Assembly: GCA_023406225.1 (NCBI GenBank)
Contig: JAEXWS010000020.1
Coordinates: 1 to 9,078 of the forward strand
Origin: Bacillota bacterium
Lineage (GTDB): Bacteria > Bacillota > Clostridia > Oscillospirales > Oscillospiraceae
Length of the DNA: 9,078 nucleotides
Reading direction: 5' to 3'
The notes beneath the pieces were generated by a model. That model was not told the DNA's origin. It saw nothing but the letters and a program-made list of their open reading frames with translations, and made no database searches. Positions 5,935 to 9,078 of the stretch are shown here, piece after piece (positions within the stretch are counted from its first letter, which is position 1; the number at the start of each line of letters is the position of its first letter). The position numbers and the translations under genes are program-made.

Positions 5935-5954
5935 ATTTCCCTGTGAATGACTCT

Positions 5955-5990
5955 GGGCGCTGCCGGACCGCAGCGCCTGTTTCTTTATTC
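5955..5990 (+). promoter_or_regulatory. Leader hairpin with U-rich tail, possible attenuator
   Basis: GGCGCTGC (5956-5963), loop CGGACC and GCAGCGCC (5970-5977) form a perfect 8-bp GC-rich stem followed by TGTTTCTTTATT, ahead of the ribosome binding site AAGGAG (5998-6003). It resembles a weak intrinsic terminator in the leader. No alternative anti-terminator pairing or ligand-binding domain is visible in so short a leader. Confidence 0.5.
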
Positions 5991-6010
5991 CAAGGAAAAG
6001 GAGCGATGTG

Positions 6011-7711
6011 ATGAAGTGCTGGAAGCGGATTGCCGCTTTGGCGGCGGCAGCGGCGCTGTGCATGGGGCTGCTGTCCGGCTGCGGAGAGGCGGCGGAGGGC
6101 GTGGCGCTGTCGGTCTGCGCCGGGAGCGCGCCGGAGAGCCTGGACCCCATTTACGCCACGGCGGAGGGGGACCAGACCATCCTGACCCATTTGTATGAGA
6201 ATTTGATGCGGGTGACGGTGGACGTCTCCGGCGACGCCACGGTGAGCAACGGCATGGCCAAGAGCGTGGACCGGGAGGAGAATTACGATGGCACCGTCAC
6301 CTGGACCTTCCGGCTGCGCAGCGCCAAATGGACGGACGGGCGCAGCGTCAAGGCCAGGGATTTTGTGTACGCCTGGCAGCGCCTGGCGGACCCCGCCAAC
6401 GGCTCGCCCTACGCGGAGCTTCTCTCCGTGGTGGCGGGCTATGACCAGGTGCGGGCCACGGGAGACGCCGGGTTGCTGCAAGTCTCCGCCAAAAACGACA
6501 GCACGCTGATCGTGGAGCTGAACGGGAGCTACGACTGGTTTTTGACCGAGGTGTGCACCGCGCCCGCCACCATGCCCCTGCGGCAGGACGTGATCGCGGA
6601 GTGGAAGGAGCGCGCCTCCGCCGCCCAGGCGGCCCGGGAGGCGGGAGAGACCCCCGCGGAGGGGGCTCCGGCGGAGGGAGAGCGCTGGTGGACGGAGGCG
6701 GAGGCGCTCGTGACCAACGGGCCTTATGCCGTGAGCGCCTACACGCCGGGGGAGCGCCTGAGCGCGCATGTGTTTGAGAAGTATTCTGGCGGCGTCCCCG
6801 GTCCGGCGGAGCTGACCTTCCGCTTTGCGGACACGGCGGAGGAGGCCTGGACGCTCTATGAAAACAAAGAGGTGGATTTCGTCTGGGAGCTGCCGGAGAG
6901 CCGCCTTGCGGAGCTGGCGGCGGACGAGAGCCGTCCCCTGACCACAAAGCTGGGGGTCTATACGGTCCTGTTCAACTGCGGACAGGAGCTGTTCACCGAT
7001 CCGGTGGTGCGGCAGGCTCTGGCCATGACCGTTGACCGCGGCGCCGCGGCGGCGGCCGCGGGCGGCACGGCCCAGGCGGCGGAGGGGCTGGTATCCCCCG
7101 GCGTGCCCGGCGGTGAGGATGGGGCGTTCCGGGCGGCGGGCGCGCTGCTGGACAACGACCCGGAGCGGTACGCGGAGCGCTGCGCCCAGGCTCGGGAACT
7201 GCTGGAGGCCGCCGGTTACGACCGGGGCCGGAGCCTGGACGGCCTGGAGTACCTGTATGTGGAGGAGGGGAACAACGCCGCCGTGGCCAAGGCGCTGACG
7301 GATGGCTGGCAGGCGGCGCTGGGCGTGTCCGTCACGGCCCGGGGCGTGACGGCGGAAGAGCTGGCGGCGGACCTTGCGGGCGGCGCCTTTTTCATGGCGG
7401 GAGCGGACTTCCGCCCCCTGGGCAACGACGCGGAATGCTTCCTGAAGCCCTGGACCTCCGGGAGCGGGAGCAATGTCATCCAATATACCAACAGCGCCTT
7501 CGACACGCTGATGACCATCATCGCCAGCGCGGAGGACGGCACGGCCCGGCTGGGGTGCCTGCACGACGCGGAGGCGCTGCTGCTGGAGGACGGCGTGCTG
7601 GCCCCGCTGTACACCACCGGCACCGCCTGGAAGCTGCGGGACGACTACACCGGCGTCTGCCGGGACGCCCGGGGCTGGTTCTGCTTCGGCGGGGCAACGG
7701 CCCGCGGATGA
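6011..7711 (+). CDS. Peptide ABC-transporter substrate-binding lipoprotein (OppA-like, SBP_bac_5 family)
   Basis: A 566-residue lipoprotein expected on the outer face of the membrane, binding oligopeptides for an Opp/Dpp-type importer. The signal peptide (MKCWKRIAALAAAAALCMG) ends in the lipobox LLSGC with the lipidated Cys at 24. Family hallmarks follow: SLDPIYATAEGDQTILTHLY near 43-62, the WTFRLRSAKWTDG (98-110) and RDFVYAWQRLADP (116-128) block, TNGPYAVSAYTPGE near 235-248, and VRQALAMTVDR in the second lobe. An Ala/Glu-rich insertion at about 198-225 is unusual. ATG 6011 has AAGGAG seven bases upstream; GTG 6008 is too close. No permease or ATPase gene is adjacent, so it is an orphan receptor that may share a transporter elsewhere. 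The substrate is not readable from sequence. Confidence 0.92.
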   Translation: MKCWKRIAALAAAAALCMGLLSGCGEAAEGVALSVCAGSAPESLDPIYATAEGDQTILTHLYENLMRVTVDVSGDATVSNGMAKSVDREENYDGTVTWTFRLRSAKWTDGRSVKARDFVYAWQRLADPANGSPYAELLSVVAGYDQVRATGDAGLLQVSAKNDSTLIVELNGSYDWFLTEVCTAPATMPLRQDVIAEWKERASAAQAAREAGETPAEGAPAEGERWWTEAEALVTNGPYAVSAYTPGERLSAHVFEKYSGGVPGPAELTFRFADTAEEAWTLYENKEVDFVWELPESRLAELAADESRPLTTKLGVYTVLFNCGQELFTDPVVRQALAMTVDRGAAAAAAGGTAQAAEGLVSPGVPGGEDGAFRAAGALLDNDPERYAERCAQARELLEAAGYDRGRSLDGLEYLYVEEGNNAAVAKALTDGWQAALGVSVTARGVTAEELAADLAGGAFFMAGADFRPLGNDAECFLKPWTSGSGSNVIQYTNSAFDTLMTIIASAEDGTARLGCLHDAEALLLEDGVLAPLYTTGTAWKLRDDYTGVCRDARGWFCFGGATARG

Positions 7712-7772
7712 CCGACCGCCGGGGCGGCGGCGCGCATGATGCGCCATGCAGATCACGACAAAGGAGAGGCAT

Positions 7773-8768
7773 ATGAATCGAATGAATTATCTGGAGACCA
7801 TGTCCCAGGACCCCTTTTACAATCTGGCCCTGGAGGAGTTCGTGCTCCGCAGCCGCACGCAGGGCGACTATCTGCTTTTGTGGCAGAACGACAATACCAT
7901 CGTCATCGGCCAGAACCAAAACGCTGAGGCGGAGATCAACCGGGCCTTCGTGGAGGAGCACGGCATCCGCGTGGTGCGGCGCACCACCGGCGGCGGCGCG
8001 GTATACCACGATCTGGGGAATTTGAATTACTCCTTTATCACCGACGCGGGCGACGCGGAGCGGCTGACGATGGAGCGCTTCACCCGTCCCATCGTGGAGG
8101 CGCTCCGGGGCCTGGGCCTGGAGGCCGAGGCCTCCGGCCGGAACGACATCCTGGTGTCCGGCAGAAAGGTGTCCGGCACCGCCCAGCGGCTGATGAAGGG
8201 CCGCATCCTCCACCACGGGACGCTGCTCTTCGACGCAAACCCCGGCATGGTGGCGGGGGCGCTGAATGTGGACCCGGCGAAGTTCCAGTCCAAAAGCGCA
8301 CAGTCCGTGCGCAGCCGCATCGGCAACATCCGGGACTTTTTGAAGGAGGATATGGAGCTTTCCGCCTTCTGGGCCTATCTGAAGTCCGCCCTGGCGGGCA
8401 GCGGCTTGGTGCAGGGCTGCCTGACGGAGGAGGAGCTGGCCCAGGTCCGGGAGCTGAAGCGCGCCAAGTACGACACCTGGGAGTGGAACTTCGGCCGCTC
8501 GCCCAAGTACGATCTGACCAACAAGCGCAAGTGGGACGGCGGCATTCTGGAGCCGTGCATCGCCGTGGAGCAGGGCCGCATTACCGACGTGGTGTTTTAC
8601 GGCGACTTTTTGTCGGTGTCTCCGCTGGACGAGCTGAGATCGGCCTTGCAGGGCTGCGCCTTCCGCCGGGAGGATGTGGCGGCGGTGCTCAGCCGCTTCC
8701 CCCAGGAGGAGCTGTTCGGCGCCATCACTCGGGACCAGGTGCTGGACACGATGTTTTACGTGGATTGA
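7773..8768 (+). CDS. lplA: Lipoate-protein ligase A
   Basis: A 331-residue enzyme that activates free lipoate with ATP and attaches it to lysines of lipoyl domains (pyruvate or other 2-oxoacid dehydrogenases, glycine cleavage H protein). The catalytic domain shows RRTTGGGAVYHDLGNLNYSF (69-88) binding lipoyl-AMP, GRNDILVSGRKVSGTAQR (122-139) with the expected catalytic lysine at 132, HHGTLLFD (147-154), and KSAQSVRSRIGNI (174-186). The C-terminal accessory domain (about 250-331, including KWDGG and SPLDELRSAL) makes it the full-length E. coli-type form, not a truncated one. Start at ATG 7773, six bases after AAGGAG within AAAGGAGAGG; an upstream ATG at 7746 has no ribosome binding site. It lies 61 bp after the lipoprotein gene with no promoter seen between, so it is probably cotranscribed. 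Confidence 0.96.
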   Translation: MNRMNYLETMSQDPFYNLALEEFVLRSRTQGDYLLLWQNDNTIVIGQNQNAEAEINRAFVEEHGIRVVRRTTGGGAVYHDLGNLNYSFITDAGDAERLTMERFTRPIVEALRGLGLEAEASGRNDILVSGRKVSGTAQRLMKGRILHHGTLLFDANPGMVAGALNVDPAKFQSKSAQSVRSRIGNIRDFLKEDMELSAFWAYLKSALAGSGLVQGCLTEEELAQVRELKRAKYDTWEWNFGRSPKYDLTNKRKWDGGILEPCIAVEQGRITDVVFYGDFLSVSPLDELRSALQGCAFRREDVAAVLSRFPQEELFGAITRDQVLDTMFYVD

Positions 8769-8780
8769 CCAGAAATTGAC

Positions 8781-8816
8781 AAAAAACGCCCCCGGCCTCG
8801 GCCGGGGGCGTTTTTT
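8781..8816. terminator. Bidirectional terminator between lplA and the GntR-family gene
   Basis: AAAAAACGCCCCCGGCC and GGCCGGGGGCGTTTTTT are perfect complements around TC. A6 and T6 flanks let it end transcription from both sides; it ends 3 bp before the stop of the converging gene. Confidence 0.95.
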
Positions 8817-8818
8817 GC

Positions 8819-9078
8819 CTATTTCGCGGAATTGAAGGAGCGGTAGAGGTCCAGCAGGTCGTAACAGCTGTTGATATGGGCCTGGATCACCGAGATCAAC
8901 AGCGGCTCGTCTCCGCGCTCCAGGGCGTCCAGCATCTGAAGATGGTGCTGGAGCGTCATTTCCCGGTGGCTCTCCGGCTGATTGGTGCGGAAGAAGATGT
9001 AAAAAATGGCGGCCACGCACCAGTTGGTCTTGTACAGCTCCAAAAGCTGCTTGTTGCCCGCCAGCTCCACAAAATTGG
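8819..9078 (-). CDS. GntR-family regulator (FadR subfamily), C-terminal FCD part only
   Basis: About 86 C-terminal residues of a transcription factor whose N-terminal winged-helix DNA-binding domain lies beyond the right edge. The visible part is the end of an all-helical FCD ligand-binding domain: FVELAGNKQLLELY (equivalent to the usual FH..L...SGN..L), then HHLQMLDALERGDEPLLISV, matching the eH..il.Al..gD family signature, then QAHINSCYDLLD with the last conserved His that in many members helps bind a metal. The frame is open to the window edge. Such proteins respond to small organic acids or sugar acids; the effector cannot be inferred. It converges with lplA, so it is not in that operon. 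Confidence 0.88.
   Translation of the reverse strand, partial: NFVELAGNKQLLELYKTNWCVAAIFYIFFRTNQPESHREMTLQHHLQMLDALERGDEPLLISVIQAHINSCYDLLDLYRSFNSAK

Noticed and set aside
5918..7756. 612-residue open frame on the minus strand opposite the peptide-binding protein
   Set aside because: It is an antisense shadow produced by GC-rich third positions. The plus strand has a lipobox, family motifs, promoter and ribosome binding site; the minus frame has none.
7712..7772. Hairpin-like GC-rich sequence between the lipoprotein gene and lplA
   Set aside because: CCGCC/GGCGG and GCGCA/TGCGC stems are short and have no T run, so neither a terminator nor a regulatory structure is supported.

Overview
The window is a stretch of a GC-rich bacterial chromosome with Gram-positive, Clostridia-type signals: strong AAGGAGG-like ribosome binding sites, two sigma-A promoters close to consensus (TTTACA-17-TATAAT), U-tailed intrinsic terminators after most genes, and a lipoprotein peptide-binding protein. 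Gene content, GC bias and the style of the hairpin-rich intergenic DNA suggest a gut Oscillospiraceae-like member of the Clostridia. This is inferred from pattern memory, not from a search. Most genes are ordinary housekeeping or accessory chromosomal genes. I see no CRISPR array, tRNA, rRNA, transposase or phage gene.

Layout from left to right: the 3' third of a glycogen/maltodextrin phosphorylase (+), closed by a perfectly palindromic terminator; a GC-rich spacer of about 185 bp; an ECF-type sigma factor overlapping by 4 bp a one-pass membrane protein that is probably its anti-sigma factor (+); a bidirectional terminator; a small XRE-family repressor-like gene (-). An AT-rich intergenic island follows, then a consensus promoter driving a SdpI-like six-helix membrane protein and a minimal DEAD-box RNA helicase (+), ended by a terminator.

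From about 4590 to 5245 there is no convincing gene. This DNA is a dense run of perfect hairpins and short direct repeats, probably dispersed intergenic repeats. Next on the minus strand is a small one-pass membrane protein gene split by an in-frame TGA (codon 94 of 168), so it looks like a recent pseudogene. It has its own terminator and a divergent promoter region with a perfect 9-2-9 dyad across its -35 box. On the plus strand, a second consensus promoter and a leader hairpin precede a peptide ABC-transporter substrate-binding lipoprotein that has no permease or ATPase genes beside it. A lipoate-protein ligase A follows, probably cotranscribed. A strong bidirectional terminator separates it from a convergent GntR/FadR-family regulator, of which only the C-terminal FCD part is in the window.

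Functionally the genes do not form one pathway. The recognisable units are glycogen breakdown; a sigma/anti-sigma signalling pair; a membrane protein plus RNA helicase transcription unit; and peptide binding plus lipoate scavenging. I do not see a convincing undescribed multi-gene system. The most checkable oddities are the UGA-interrupted gene, the dyad operator candidate beside it, the two promoters with leader hairpins, and the structured intergenic repeat block.
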